The notes under the pieces: generated by a model
Databases searched by the model: none
What the model saw: the letters and a program-made list of their open reading frames with translations, nothing else
What the model was told of the DNA's origin: nothing
In this document: piece by piece, positions 37,323 through 46,475 of the stretch
Layout: each line of letters begins with the position of its first letter
Position numbering within the stretch: the first letter of the stretch is position 1
Made by a program: the position numbers and the translations under genes
Origin: Muriicola soli
GTDB lineage: Bacteria > Bacteroidota > Bacteroidia > Flavobacteriales > Flavobacteriaceae
Reading direction: 5' to 3'
Assembly (NCBI RefSeq): GCF_004139715.1
Contig: NZ_CP035544.1
Location: 2,297,501-2,361,500 of the forward strand
DNA length: 64,000 nucleotides

Positions 37323-39077
37323 ATGAGCTATCAAAGCAATCCTATATTAGACAAATTACCCGAGCACCTGAAGCAGTATATCAAACCACAGAATTATGAG
37401 GAATATACAGCGATTGATCAGGCTGTCTGGAGATATGTGATGCGTAAGAATGTAGACTACCTCAGTGAAGTAGCTCATAATTCTTATCTCGATGGCCTCA
37501 AAATGACCGGGATCTCCATCGATCATATTCCCAATATGTACGGGATGAACAGGATTTTAAAGGAGATAGGCTGGGCGGCAGTCGCCGTAGACGGATTTAT
37601 CCCCCCCTCCGCTTTTATGGAGTTTCAGGCGTACAATGTATTGGTCATCGCAGGAGACATCAGGCAATTGGAACATATTGAGTACACCCCTGCCCCGGAT
37701 ATCATCCACGAAGGGGCCGGTCACGCACCCATCATTGCCAATCCCGAATACGCCGAATACCTTCGCAGGTTTGGAGAAATTGGCTGCAAGGCCATTTCCA
37801 ATGCCAAGGATCATGAACTATACGAGGCGGTAAGGCATTTATCCATTATCAAGGAAGCCTCAGGCACCCCCCAGGAAGCCATTGAAGAAGCGGAGGCGAA
37901 GATCGAAGAACTACAGAACAATATGGGGGAACCCAGTGAAATCGCCCTTATAAGAAACCTTCACTGGTGGACGGTGGAATACGGCTTGATCGGGACTGTT
38001 GAGCATCCAAAATTATACGGGGCAGGCCTGTTGTCGTCCATTGGGGAAAGCGCCTGGTGTATGACGGATAAGGTTAAAAAAGTTCCCTATTCCATAGAAG
38101 CTGCCCATACTTCTTTCGACATCACAAAACCACAACCTCAATTATTTGTCACCCCTGATTTCGCATTTCTTAGTCAGGTTTTAGAAGAATTTGCCAATAC
38201 TATGGCCTTGAGAAAAGGGGGTTTAAGCGGAGTGAAAAAAGTGATCGCCTCCCGGGAATTATGTACGCTGGAATTAAGTACGGGCTTACAGATCTCAGGC
38301 GAGTTCACAAAAGTAATCGAACATCAGAATCTGCCGGCATACATTCAGACTGAGGGTCCTACAGCGCTTTCTTACAGGGAAAAAGAGCTGGTGGGACACA
38401 GCGTTAAGCATCACCCAAACGGATTTGGATCACCTATTGGAAATTTAAAAGGGATCAACCTGGCCATTGAGGATATGAGTCCCAGGGATCTCAAAGCCTA
38501 CAATATCTATGAGGGAGAGCGGGTTACGCTGGAATTTGTGGGGGGTATAAAAGTAAAAGGGGAGATTATTACCGGTACCCGAAATCTCAGAGGAGAAATA
38601 ATTCTGATCACCTTTAAAAATTGTACCGTTACCCATGGCGAAACTGTGTTGTTCGATCCGTCTTCCGGTCTTTATCATATGGCCGTTGGGGAGAAAGTTG
38701 TCTCTGCTTTTAACGGGCCGGCCGACTTGTCGAGTTTTGACCTGATCACTCATAAGGTAACCAGTACTACCATAAAGCCCGTAATATCTCCGGAACGCAG
38801 GAAACTGCAATTGCTCTACCGGCAGATCAGGGAATTCAGGGAAGGGACCAATACCACTATATCCAGAAATAAGGTTTTTAAAGAACTCAAAGCGAATTAT
38901 CCCCACGACTGGTTATTGGCTGTAGAACTCTATGAACTAGCCAAAAACAATCAGGATGAAGAATTTGCCGATGAAATTCTGGACCACCTGCAAGCTGTAA
39001 AACAGGAACATCCCAATTTGGGTCATTTGATTGATGACGGAATTAGCTTGGTGGATAATGCAGGGGTGATCAGCTAA
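37323..39077 (+). CDS. aromatic amino acid hydroxylase, long Bacteroidetes form (phenylalanine 4-monooxygenase-like)
   Basis: A 584-residue pterin-dependent hydroxylase that would convert phenylalanine to tyrosine. The iron ligands are His129 and His134 in IIHEGAGHAP, and Glu219 in HWWTVEYGL. The spacing between His134 and Glu219 is about 85 residues, against about 40 in human PAH, so the core carries an insertion (about 160-205, helical, Glu-rich). A C-terminal extension of roughly 250 residues (about 330-584), partly beta-rich (VTLEFVGGIKVKGEIITG), has no counterpart in the 260-300-residue bacterial enzymes. This long form is seen in other Flavobacteriaceae. It is monocistronic. Confidence 0.92.
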   Translation: MSYQSNPILDKLPEHLKQYIKPQNYEEYTAIDQAVWRYVMRKNVDYLSEVAHNSYLDGLKMTGISIDHIPNMYGMNRILKEIGWAAVAVDGFIPPSAFMEFQAYNVLVIAGDIRQLEHIEYTPAPDIIHEGAGHAPIIANPEYAEYLRRFGEIGCKAISNAKDHELYEAVRHLSIIKEASGTPQEAIEEAEAKIEELQNNMGEPSEIALIRNLHWWTVEYGLIGTVEHPKLYGAGLLSSIGESAWCMTDKVKKVPYSIEAAHTSFDITKPQPQLFVTPDFAFLSQVLEEFANTMALRKGGLSGVKKVIASRELCTLELSTGLQISGEFTKVIEHQNLPAYIQTEGPTALSYREKELVGHSVKHHPNGFGSPIGNLKGINLAIEDMSPRDLKAYNIYEGERVTLEFVGGIKVKGEIITGTRNLRGEIILITFKNCTVTHGETVLFDPSSGLYHMAVGEKVVSAFNGPADLSSFDLITHKVTSTTIKPVISPERRKLQLLYRQIREFREGTNTTISRNKVFKELKANYPHDWLLAVELYELAKNNQDEEFADEILDHLQAVKQEHPNLGHLIDDGISLVDNAGVIS

Positions 39078-39079
39078 GG

Positions 39080-40036
39080 CTATCCAAAGTCCATAAATGG
39101 ATACTCTAGGCTCAAAGCTTCTATTTTCGCCTTAAGGCCCACTCGAAAATCTTTGTAGGCCCTAGCATCGGGATTAAAAGGGCGATGATCTAATCCTTTC
39201 TGAATCTCTTCTACAGACCGCATTGTTGTCAGTGCTTTTTGATCGATACAGCCCGATGTAAATTTTTCCCAGATGTAGTCCACCGCAAGGGAATTCGGAT
39301 GAACCATGTCGGCCTCATAAAATCTGTAATCCCGTAATTCATCCATCATCAGCTCATAGGAAGGAAAGTAAAAAGGCGCTTGACTTGAAAATTCATCGAT
39401 AAGCTCATGCACGGCACAAAGTAAGTGCGCTTTGCTCCGCTGATTCTCCACAAATCCATCCTTGAGATGTCTCACCGGCGAAACCGTGAGAATAATACTT
39501 ATCTCTGGATTAATCTTATAAAGAGCTGCCCTTATGGCGATTAGGTCCTTCTGAATATTTGACGGACTGGAGAGCACCTTATTAAATTCCTTTCGGGCCA
39601 CTTTATAGCAATTGGCAACCCGCATCCCATTGTCCTTCCTTGTGTAACCCCAGGCTGTTCCCAGAGTAATCACCAAATGCGTGGCATTGTGCAACAACTC
39701 CTTTAAGTTTTTCAATTCGCTGTTCAATCCGCTGAGGAGAACATCGGGATCCGACTTGCTCATCTCAGAATGCACATCAAAACAATGCCATAATTCCTGA
39801 TGACAGAACAATTCTTCTCTTCTAAACTCCTTTTCTTCCGAGGCACGGGAAATCAAATTCGAAATAGCCTGAGGGTGGTAAATAATACCGAAAGGGTTTA
39901 CCGTGCTTCTGAATTTGTAGTATGCTAGTTTAGCAGCAATATGAGTTGCAAAACAAGACCCTAGCAACAACACCTTACTCTGATATGAAATTGGATTTGG
40001 GGCCTTGACTACGGGGAGCTGAGTTTGAAGATCCAT
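39080..40036 (-). CDS. GSCFA-domain protein
   Basis: A 318-residue cytoplasmic-looking protein with the family-naming motif LLLGSCFATHI at about 26-36, followed by NPFGIIYHP, TLGTAWGY, VSPVRHLKDG, SYELMMDELRDYRFYEADMVHPN. GSCFA proteins are relatives of SGNH/GDSL hydrolases: the GSC segment corresponds to the nucleophile region with Cys next to Ser, and the D-x-x-H near HPN to the catalytic His. Substrate unknown. It begins 4 nt after alaS, so the pair is an operon, an arrangement worth noting but not explanatory. Confidence 0.9.
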   Translation of the reverse strand: MDLQTQLPVVKAPNPISYQSKVLLLGSCFATHIAAKLAYYKFRSTVNPFGIIYHPQAISNLISRASEEKEFRREELFCHQELWHCFDVHSEMSKSDPDVLLSGLNSELKNLKELLHNATHLVITLGTAWGYTRKDNGMRVANCYKVARKEFNKVLSSPSNIQKDLIAIRAALYKINPEISIILTVSPVRHLKDGFVENQRSKAHLLCAVHELIDEFSSQAPFYFPSYELMMDELRDYRFYEADMVHPNSLAVDYIWEKFTSGCIDQKALTTMRSVEEIQKGLDHRPFNPDARAYKDFRVGLKAKIEALSLEYPFMDFG

Positions 40037-40040
40037 GGCC

Positions 40041-42656
40041 TTAGCTAATTAGGGATCGGACTTGTTTCAGCGCTTTTTGTATTCCCGCCGGATTCTTCCC
40101 ACCTGCTGTAGCGAAGAAAGGTTGCCCGCCGCCACCGCCCTGGATATATTTCCCCAGTTCTTTTACGATCTGGCCGGCATTCCATCCTTTAGAGGCAACC
40201 AATTCTTTGGAAATATAACAACTTAGCAGGGCCTTTCCGCCTTTTGAGGAAGCAAAAAGTAAAAACAATTTATCCTCTTCTTGTCCCATCTCAAAAGCCA
40301 GATCTTTCATAGCTCCCGCATCGAGATCCACCTCCTTTGCCAGGAAATAAAAATCATCTATAGATTCTAATTCTCCTTTGAATTGAATTTTCAGAGACCT
40401 GGCCTTGTCTTTTAACAGCGACTCGATTTCCCTTTTCATTGCATTGTTCTCTTCCAGCAAATGCTCTACCGCTTTAACGGGATCTCCACTGCTTTTCAAA
40501 TGCGATTTGATCTCATCAAGTTGTTGGTTCTTATCTTCGTAGAAATCGCGGACTGCGTCTGAGGTGATTGCCTCAATCCTTCTGACACCGGCTGCTATGG
40601 CACCTTCAGACACTATTTTGAAATGCCAGATGTCTGCCGTGTTACTCACATGAGTACCTCCGCAGAGTTCTATGGAGTCACCAAATCGGACCGTGCGTAC
40701 CTGTTCTCCGTATTTCTCACCGAAAAGCGCAATTGCACCTTCTTTCAGGGCTTTTTCCATAGGAATATTGCGTTCTTCCTGCAGGGGTAGTTTTTCCCGA
40801 ATCCTTTGATTGACAAAATCCTCAACCCGTTGTATTTCTTCCTCCGTCATTTTGGAAAAATGTGAAAAATCGAAGCGCAAATGACCAGAATGCACTGCAG
40901 AGCCTTTTTGCTCAACATGAGTCCCCAAAATCAGTCTTAACCCCTGATGTAAAAGGTGCGTTGCACTGTGATTGCGTTCGGTGGAAGCCCTTTTACCTCT
41001 ATCGACAACGGCCGTCAAAGTCTGTTCCAGATGTTTTGGAAGATTTTTGGCGAAGTGAACAATTTCATTGTTTTCCCGCTTAGTATCCAGGATGTACACC
41101 ACATCTCCATTAGGAACTTCGAGATATCCCTTATCTCCTACCTGCCCTCCTCCTTCAGGATAAAACGGTGTTTTATCAAATACGAGTTGAAATTGAGCTC
41201 CTTCTTTTTTTGAGATCACCTTTCTGTATTTCACCAGGCGAACCTCAGCCTGTAGCTGATCATATCCTAAAAATTCCTGATCTCCTTTCTCAGACACAAT
41301 ATTCCAGTCGTCTTTAGAAACTTCGGAAGCAGAACGGGATCTTTCTTTTTGCCGGGTCATGGCCTTATTAAAACCGGCCTCATCCAGGGCAAGTCCCTTT
41401 TCGCTCAAGATCAGACTGGTAAGGTCTATAGGAAATCCAAAGGTGTCATAGAGTTCAAATGCCTTTTCTCCATCTACGGTCTTTCCTTTGGTTTTCGAAA
41501 TGATTTCATCCAGCAAGATCAGGCCTTGCTCAAGGGTCTTCAGGAAAGAGTGTTCTTCTTCCTTGACCACATTTTCTATCAGGACGATTTGTTTCTTCAG
41601 TTCCGGAAACGCCTCTCCCATGGTCGTCACCAAGACCTTCACCAATTTGTAAATAAAAGGCTCTGATGTTCCCAGAAAGGTAAAGCCATACCGGACTGCC
41701 CTTCTCAGAATTCGTCTGATGACATAGCCAGCACCATTATTACTTGGAAGTTGGCCATCGGCAATGGAAAATGCCACAGCCCTTATGTGATCTGCCACTA
41801 CTCTAATGGCGATATCTGTTTCCTTATCTTTTCCGTAAGACTTTCCGGTTAGGACTTCCAGTTCTCTTACAAGAGGTGTGAAAATGTCGGAGTCGTAGCT
41901 CGAGTGTACCCCTTGCAGAACCATGCACAAACGTTCAAAACCCATCCCGGTATCTACGTGTTTTTCAGGAAGGGATTCAAGAGAACCATCTGCCTTCCGA
42001 TTGTACTGCATAAATACCAGATTCCAGATCTCTATGACCTCAGGATGATCCTTATTGACCAGCTGAGCTCCGGGAATTTTTGCTTTCTCCTCCTTTGATC
42101 GCATATCAACATGGATCTCCGAACAAGGCCCGCAGGGTCCCTGATCTCCCATTTCCCAGAAATTGTCGGCCTTATTCCCATAGATGATCCGTTCTTCAGG
42201 GACGATGGCCTTCCACAATTCCAAAGCCTCCTTATCCATCTGCAGATTATCCTCGTCTTTACTTCCTTCAAATACGGATACATAAAGGCTTTCCTTGTCT
42301 ATCTTGTACACTTTGGTAAGTAGCTCCCAGGCCCATTGAATAGCTTCTTCCTTGAAATAATCTCCGAAACTCCAGTTCCCGAGCATCTCAAACATAGTGT
42401 GATGGTAGGTGTCCTTTCCTACTTCTTCCAGGTCATTGTGCTTTCCACTTACCCTCAGGCATTTTTGAGTATCAGCTACGCGCGGATATTTTGACACGCT
42501 GTTGCCCAAAAAATACTCTTTAAACTGGTTCATACCCGCATTGGTAAACATAAGGGTGGGATCGTCTTTGATCACCATCGGAGCAGAGGGTACAATAGTG
42601 TGACTTTTACCCTTAAAAAATGTCAGGAAATTATCGCGTATTTCGCTCGAAGTCAT
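40041..42656 (-). CDS. alaS: alanyl-tRNA synthetase
   Basis: An 871-residue class II synthetase. The frame is open to 42740, but ATG 42656 ([14 protein letters not shown]) matches the family start and leaves room for a promoter. Domains: catalytic core (about 1-460) with [16 protein letters not shown] and [17 protein letters not shown]; editing domain (about 560-720) with the zinc and editing residues in [13 protein letters not shown] and [11 protein letters not shown]-Ala domain at the end with [14 protein letters not shown]. It charges tRNA-Ala and clears mischarged Ser/Gly. Confidence 0.97.
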   Translation of the reverse strand: MTSSEIRDNFLTFFKGKSHTIVPSAPMVIKDDPTLMFTNAGMNQFKEYFLGNSVSKYPRVADTQKCLRVSGKHNDLEEVGKDTYHHTMFEMLGNWSFGDYFKEEAIQWAWELLTKVYKIDKESLYVSVFEGSKDEDNLQMDKEALELWKAIVPEERIIYGNKADNFWEMGDQGPCGPCSEIHVDMRSKEEKAKIPGAQLVNKDHPEVIEIWNLVFMQYNRKADGSLESLPEKHVDTGMGFERLCMVLQGVHSSYDSDIFTPLVRELEVLTGKSYGKDKETDIAIRVVADHIRAVAFSIADGQLPSNNGAGYVIRRILRRAVRYGFTFLGTSEPFIYKLVKVLVTTMGEAFPELKKQIVLIENVVKEEEHSFLKTLEQGLILLDEIISKTKGKTVDGEKAFELYDTFGFPIDLTSLILSEKGLALDEAGFNKAMTRQKERSRSASEVSKDDWNIVSEKGDQEFLGYDQLQAEVRLVKYRKVISKKEGAQFQLVFDKTPFYPEGGGQVGDKGYLEVPNGDVVYILDTKRENNEIVHFAKNLPKHLEQTLTAVVDRGKRASTERNHSATHLLHQGLRLILGTHVEQKGSAVHSGHLRFDFSHFSKMTEEEIQRVEDFVNQRIREKLPLQEERNIPMEKALKEGAIALFGEKYGEQVRTVRFGDSIELCGGTHVSNTADIWHFKIVSEGAIAAGVRRIEAITSDAVRDFYEDKNQQLDEIKSHLKSSGDPVKAVEHLLEENNAMKREIESLLKDKARSLKIQFKGELESIDDFYFLAKEVDLDAGAMKDLAFEMGQEEDKLFLLFASSKGGKALLSCYISKELVASKGWNAGQIVKELGKYIQGGGGGQPFFATAGGKNPAGIQKALKQVRSLIS

Positions 42657-42706
42657 ATTAAAAAGTAAGGTTTCGGTAATTTTAACGCTTTCTGCAAAAC
42701 AATTTT

Positions 42707-42714
42707 TATATTTG
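42707..42714 (+). promoter_or_regulatory. -7 element (TATATTTG) before the M23 peptidase operon
   Basis: TATATTTG matches TANNTTTG; transcription would start near 42721, 40 nt ahead of ATG 42761. No TTG at the 19-21 nt spacing was seen upstream. Confidence 0.4.
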
Positions 42715-42737
42715 TTTGTTTTGATACACTGGAAGCA

Positions 42738-42745
42738 CAAAAATA
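42738..42745 (-). promoter_or_regulatory. -7 element (TATTTTTG) before alaS
   Basis: On the minus strand TATTTTTG fits TANNTTTG and gives a leader of about 75 nt to ATG 42656. It lies between the divergent alaS and M23 genes. The TTG element is not visible. If right, the in-frame extension of alaS back to 42740 is not translated. Confidence 0.4.
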
Positions 42746-42760
42746 GGATAAATTACCTTC

Positions 42761-43738
42761 ATGTCTAAAGTTAAGTACTATTACGATCCGGACACGCTCT
42801 CCTATCGAAAAATAGAGCTCAAAAAATCCCGTCGATATAGGAACATCTTTCTATTTATCCTCGGTTCTGCCCTCTTTGGCTTTCTCGGATTGATCTTCCT
42901 TCTCAATACCAACATCCTGAATACGCCAAGGGAATTATCCCTGGCACGGGAGGTAAAAAATTACGAACTCAGGTTTGAACTCCTAAACAGGAAACTAGAG
43001 CAAATTGAAGAGGTCCTCGCCAATATTGAAGACAGGGACAACAATATTTACCGACTGTATTTTGAGGCCAATCCTATCCCGGAAGAACAACGACGTGCAG
43101 GTTTTGGTGGGGTCAACCGATACAAGTCGCTCGAAGGGTTCAACAATTCAGAAATGATCATTGCGACCACCAAACGATTAGATGTGATCCAGAAACAAAT
43201 GGTAATTCAGTCGCGCTCCCTCGATGAAATCACAAAACTAGCAGCGGACAAAGAAAAATTATTGGCGGCAATTCCGGCTATTCAGCCCGTGAACAATGAA
43301 AATCTTACCAGGATGGCTTCGGGTTACGGCTGGAGGTCAGATCCCTTTACCAAGGCAAGGAAAATGCACTGGGGGATGGATTTTACTGCACCAAAAGGAG
43401 TGCCTATTTACGCCACCGGTGATGGTACGGTATCCAGGGCAGATAACAGGGCTTCTGGATACGGAAAGCACATCCGAATAGAGCACGGATATGGATATAT
43501 GTCTCTTTATGCGCATTTGAGCAATTACAATGTGAAAAGAGGACAGAAGGTTAAACGTGGAGATTTAATCGGGTTTATCGGAAGTACAGGCCGATCTGAG
43601 GCACCGCATCTGCATTATGAGGTATGGAAAGATGGGGACAGAATTAATCCCATTAATTTCTACTATGGAAGTTTAACTGCCGAAGAATTTGAAAATATGC
43701 TGAAATACGCCAACCAGGAAAACCAATCATTGGATTAA
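42761..43738 (+). CDS. M23-family cell-wall endopeptidase, membrane-anchored
   Basis: A 325-residue protein with one transmembrane span (about 28-50), a periplasmic coiled coil (about 60-175), and a C-terminal LytM/M23 domain (about 185-300). The zinc ligands His203 and Asp207 in MHWGMDF, and His285 in APHLHYEVW, are all present, so the domain could be an active DD-endopeptidase rather than an inactive EnvC/NlpD-type regulator. It sits in front of a MerR regulator with a 1-nt overlap (TAATG), starting a six-gene set. Confidence 0.93.
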   Translation: MSKVKYYYDPDTLSYRKIELKKSRRYRNIFLFILGSALFGFLGLIFLLNTNILNTPRELSLAREVKNYELRFELLNRKLEQIEEVLANIEDRDNNIYRLYFEANPIPEEQRRAGFGGVNRYKSLEGFNNSEMIIATTKRLDVIQKQMVIQSRSLDEITKLAADKEKLLAAIPAIQPVNNENLTRMASGYGWRSDPFTKARKMHWGMDFTAPKGVPIYATGDGTVSRADNRASGYGKHIRIEHGYGYMSLYAHLSNYNVKRGQKVKRGDLIGFIGSTGRSEAPHLHYEVWKDGDRINPINFYYGSLTAEEFENMLKYANQENQSLD

Positions 43739-44067
43739 TGCACATAGAGCTCCCCGAAAAAAGATATTACGGTATTGGCGAGGTGGCCAGGGCATTCAAC
43801 GTCAACACTTCCCTCATCAGGTTTTGGGAAAAGGAATTCGATGTCCTGCAACCCAAAAAAAATGCAAAGGGAAATCGCAAATTCACCCCTGACGACATTA
43901 AACACCTTCAATTGATTTACCATCTTGTTAAAGAAAGGGGCTTTACACTTGAAGGGGCTAAAATCCACCTGAAGGAAGAAAAGAAAAAAACACTTTCCAA
44001 CTTTGAAATCATCCAGAAATTAGAACGCGTTAAAGCAGAGCTTATCAAAATCAAAAATCAACTCTGA
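43738..44067 (+). CDS. MerR-family transcriptional regulator
   Basis: A 109-residue one-domain regulator. Residues about 9-78 form the MerR winged helix (YYGIGEVARAFNVNTSLIRFWEKEF, NRKFTPDDIKHLQLI) and about 80-109 a dimerisation coiled coil. It has no effector-binding domain or cysteine metal site. Short MerR proteins of this type are conserved next to M23/LytM peptidase genes in Flavobacteriaceae, where the link has not been explained as far as I know. The ATG overlaps the M23 stop by one base. Confidence 0.92.
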   Translation: MHIELPEKRYYGIGEVARAFNVNTSLIRFWEKEFDVLQPKKNAKGNRKFTPDDIKHLQLIYHLVKERGFTLEGAKIHLKEEKKKTLSNFEIIQKLERVKAELIKIKNQL

Positions 44068-44125
44068 TGTAACAATACTCAGTTTTTTGATACAAATTAA
44101 TACCTAACCTTTAATTGAGAATCTT

Positions 44126-44725
44126 ATGAAAAAATGGTTAATTCCTGTGATTATCCTGGTAGTTATTGTCTTTGGTATCTACCAATGGGCGGTCGGATTT
44201 AATAATACCGCCGTAGAAAATGAGGCTAACGCAAAAACGGCATGGTCTAATGTAGAGAGCACTTATCAAAGACGGAACGATCTTATCGGAAACCTGGTAA
44301 AAACCGTACAGGGAGCAGCCGATTTTGAGCGCGGAACCCTGACAGATGTAATTGAAGCCCGGGCAAAAGCCACCTCAACCAATATTGATGTCAACGACCT
44401 TACTCCTGAGAAAATGGCAGCCTTTCAGGAAGCACAAACCGGCTTAACCTCAGCTCTGTCCCGTTTGCTCGTCACCGTAGAACGCTATCCCGACCTTAAA
44501 GCCAATCAGAATTTCCTGGAACTTCAGTCGCAATTGGAAGGCACGGAGAATAGAATTAATGTGGCCAGAGACCGCTATAACGAGGCCGTGAATATCTATG
44601 ACATACACACCACCAAATTCCCGAATAAACTCTTGGCGGGTTGGTTCGGTTTTGAGGAAATGGCCAGATACCAGGCAAACCCCGGTTCTGAAAATGCCCC
44701 TGACGTAAACTTTGAATTCGATTAA
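44126..44725 (+). CDS. LemA family protein
   Basis: A 199-residue protein with one N-terminal membrane span (about 3-24, LIPVIILVVIVFGIYQWAVG) and a helical LemA body (NEANAKTAWSNVESTYQRRNDLIGNLVKTVQG...NVARDRYNEAVNIYD). The LemA helical bundle faces the periplasm in other bacteria. Its role is unclear; it is nearly always linked to TPM-domain proteins, as here, with two of them immediately downstream. Confidence 0.95.
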   Translation: MKKWLIPVIILVVIVFGIYQWAVGFNNTAVENEANAKTAWSNVESTYQRRNDLIGNLVKTVQGAADFERGTLTDVIEARAKATSTNIDVNDLTPEKMAAFQEAQTGLTSALSRLLVTVERYPDLKANQNFLELQSQLEGTENRINVARDRYNEAVNIYDIHTTKFPNKLLAGWFGFEEMARYQANPGSENAPDVNFEFD

Positions 44726-44729
44726 TCCC

Positions 44730-45173
44730 ATGCCAGATTCTAAGGTAGAAGCCTTTTTAAGTCCGGAAGAAGAGAAAGAAGTTGTTGAAGCCATCCGCCA
44801 GGCGGAAAAGAACACTTCAGGAGAGATCAGGGTCCACATAGAAGGCAGCTCCGATAAGGACTCCTTTGATAGAGCACAGGAGCTCTTCCACGATCTTAAA
44901 ATGGACGAAACCCGGGATGCTAACGGGGTTTTGATTTATATCGCCGTTCAGGATCGGACATTTGTGATCTATGGTGATAAGGGAATTAATGAAGTAGTTC
45001 CCGATACGTTTTGGGATGATACCAAAGACGTGATCCAGGCTCATTTTAAAAAAGGAAATTTTAAACAAGGTATAGTCGACGGTATTTTAAAAGCCGGGGA
45101 AGAATTGAAAGAACACTTCCCGTATAAGGATAACGACACCAACGAACTGAGTAATGAGGTATCTAAAAGCTAG
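44730..45173 (+). CDS. TPM-domain protein, short soluble form
   Basis: From ATG 44730 (MPDSKVEAFLS) the protein has 147 residues; an in-frame ATG at 44712 overlaps lemA and is less likely. It consists of one TPM/YgcG domain (about 15-135, EVVEAIRQAEKNTSGEIRVHIEG, RDANGVLIYIAVQDRTFVIYGDKGINEVVP), with no signal peptide or membrane span, and should be cytoplasmic. It follows lemA by 4 nt and overlaps the next TPM gene by 20 nt, a tight translational coupling. Confidence 0.9.
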   Translation: MPDSKVEAFLSPEEEKEVVEAIRQAEKNTSGEIRVHIEGSSDKDSFDRAQELFHDLKMDETRDANGVLIYIAVQDRTFVIYGDKGINEVVPDTFWDDTKDVIQAHFKKGNFKQGIVDGILKAGEELKEHFPYKDNDTNELSNEVSKS

Positions 45174-45960
45174 CATCCTAGTCCTATTTCTATCCAGTTT
45201 TTCTCTGGTTTGGGGCCAGTTTGCCATACCTGAAAAGCCCAAATTAGAAACGAGTGTATACGATTATGTTTCCCTACTTTCAAAAGGCGATCAAAAATCG
45301 CTGGAAGATAAGCTCATCAGCTATTCAGATACCACCTCAACGCAGATTGTCGTTGCTATTATCGTCTCAACCGAAGGGGAAGATATAAACTACCTTGCAG
45401 CCCAATGGGGCCAGAAATGGGGCATTGGGCAGGCGAAAGAAGACAACGGTATACTTATCCTCGTCGCAAATGACGATCGAAAGATTGCCATCAATACAGG
45501 TTATGGTGTGGAGGGCCGACTCACCGATGCAATGAGTAAACGAATAATTGACTTGATTATCGTACCAGAATTCAGAGAAGGAGATTATGCATCCGGGCTA
45601 AACAAGGGAACTGATGCAATTTTTCAGGTCCTCAACGGAGAATTTCAGCAAGGTGTGGATACTTATTCCAAAACCAACTCCAACGTAAAAATAGGTTTTG
45701 TCATATTTGTGATTTTCCTGGTAATTTTCATCATTGTACTTATCATCATCTTTGCCAACCGCAATAAAGGGGGCGGAAACAAAGGAGGTCGCAATAAAGG
45801 TCTCGACATCTGGGACGTGATCATTCTCAGCAATATGGGACGTGGCAGTTATAAAGGCGGTTCGGGAAGTTTTGGCGGCGGTGGCTTCGGAGGTGGTGGC
45901 TTCGGAGGCGGCTTTGGTGGTGGAGGTTTCGGAGGTGGTGGTGCTTCCGGTGGCTGGTAA
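45154..45960 (+). CDS. TPM-domain membrane protein with Gly-rich tail (YgcG-like)
   Basis: A 268-residue protein. Signal peptide about 1-23 (LVWGQ), extracytoplasmic TPM domain about 30-155 (YDYVSLLSKGDQKSLEDKL, DNGILILVANDDRKIAINTGYGVEGRLTD), transmembrane span about 175-198, and a glycine-rich tail (about 225-268, alternating FGGGG-type repeats ending SGGW). The tail is typical of YgcG-like proteins and is cytoplasmic if the span is single-pass. The gene overlaps the previous TPM gene by 20 nt. LemA plus a TPM pair forms a conserved envelope-associated module, possibly supporting redox or metallo-protein maturation; that role is not established. Confidence 0.93.
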   Translation: MRYLKASILVLFLSSFSLVWGQFAIPEKPKLETSVYDYVSLLSKGDQKSLEDKLISYSDTTSTQIVVAIIVSTEGEDINYLAAQWGQKWGIGQAKEDNGILILVANDDRKIAINTGYGVEGRLTDAMSKRIIDLIIVPEFREGDYASGLNKGTDAIFQVLNGEFQQGVDTYSKTNSNVKIGFVIFVIFLVIFIIVLIIIFANRNKGGGNKGGRNKGLDIWDVIILSNMGRGSYKGGSGSFGGGGFGGGGFGGGFGGGGFGGGGASGGW

Positions 45961-46009
45961 GAAGCAACCTTTTTGGTGCCTCTTCATCTTTCTTAAAAAT
46001 CGCTCTTCT

Positions 46010-46468
46010 ATGCAGAGAATCTTAGTCGTATTATTTTTTTGTTTGTCTTTATCAAGTTGTAATGAGGAGAATAATATAGATTGTTCTTTAGTCTTGTGTG
46101 CGGCTAATGATTCCATTAATCTGGAGCTGATTGCTGATGGGGAGAACGTGATTTCCAATGGTACCTACACCCTTGAAAATATTGTAGTGGCAGGAAATTC
46201 ATCGGAAGAACTAGAGATACGAGTTTTTCCCGATACCCAGGGCGCAACTACCGGACTATTAGAGATCTCGAGCTTCGACTGGCAGGCGGGCACCTATATC
46301 TACACCATTTCCCTGGACACGGACTACGAATTTAATCTGGAAGTAACTTTTAGTACTACCAATGACCCCTGTTGCGGAGACCGCCTTGTAATTACAGGGC
46401 TAAGTTCTGATGATGTTTTTACTGATGCAGAAACCTATTCTTCCTTCTACACCATTGTACTGAATTAA
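46010..46468 (+). CDS. small lipoprotein, unknown
   Basis: The frame is open upstream through the glycine-rich gene on a shadow reading, but the real start is ATG 46010 (MQRILVVLFFCLSLSSCNEE), which gives a lipoprotein with Cys17 and 152 residues. The mature part is beta-rich with six further cysteines or polar strands (DCSLVLC, DPCCGDRL) and no recognised domain. It lies 49 nt after the YgcG-like gene and may belong to that operon. It converges with der. Confidence 0.78.
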   Translation: MQRILVVLFFCLSLSSCNEENNIDCSLVLCAANDSINLELIADGENVISNGTYTLENIVVAGNSSEELEIRVFPDTQGATTGLLEISSFDWQAGTYIYTISLDTDYEFNLEVTFSTTNDPCCGDRLVITGLSSDDVFTDAETYSSFYTIVLN

Positions 46469-46475
46469 GCGTCAT

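Noticed and set aside
45842-46009. N-terminal extension of the lipoprotein at 46010
   Set aside because: The extension is a shadow reading of the Gly-rich end of the upstream TPM gene; the lipoprotein signal begins at ATG 46010.
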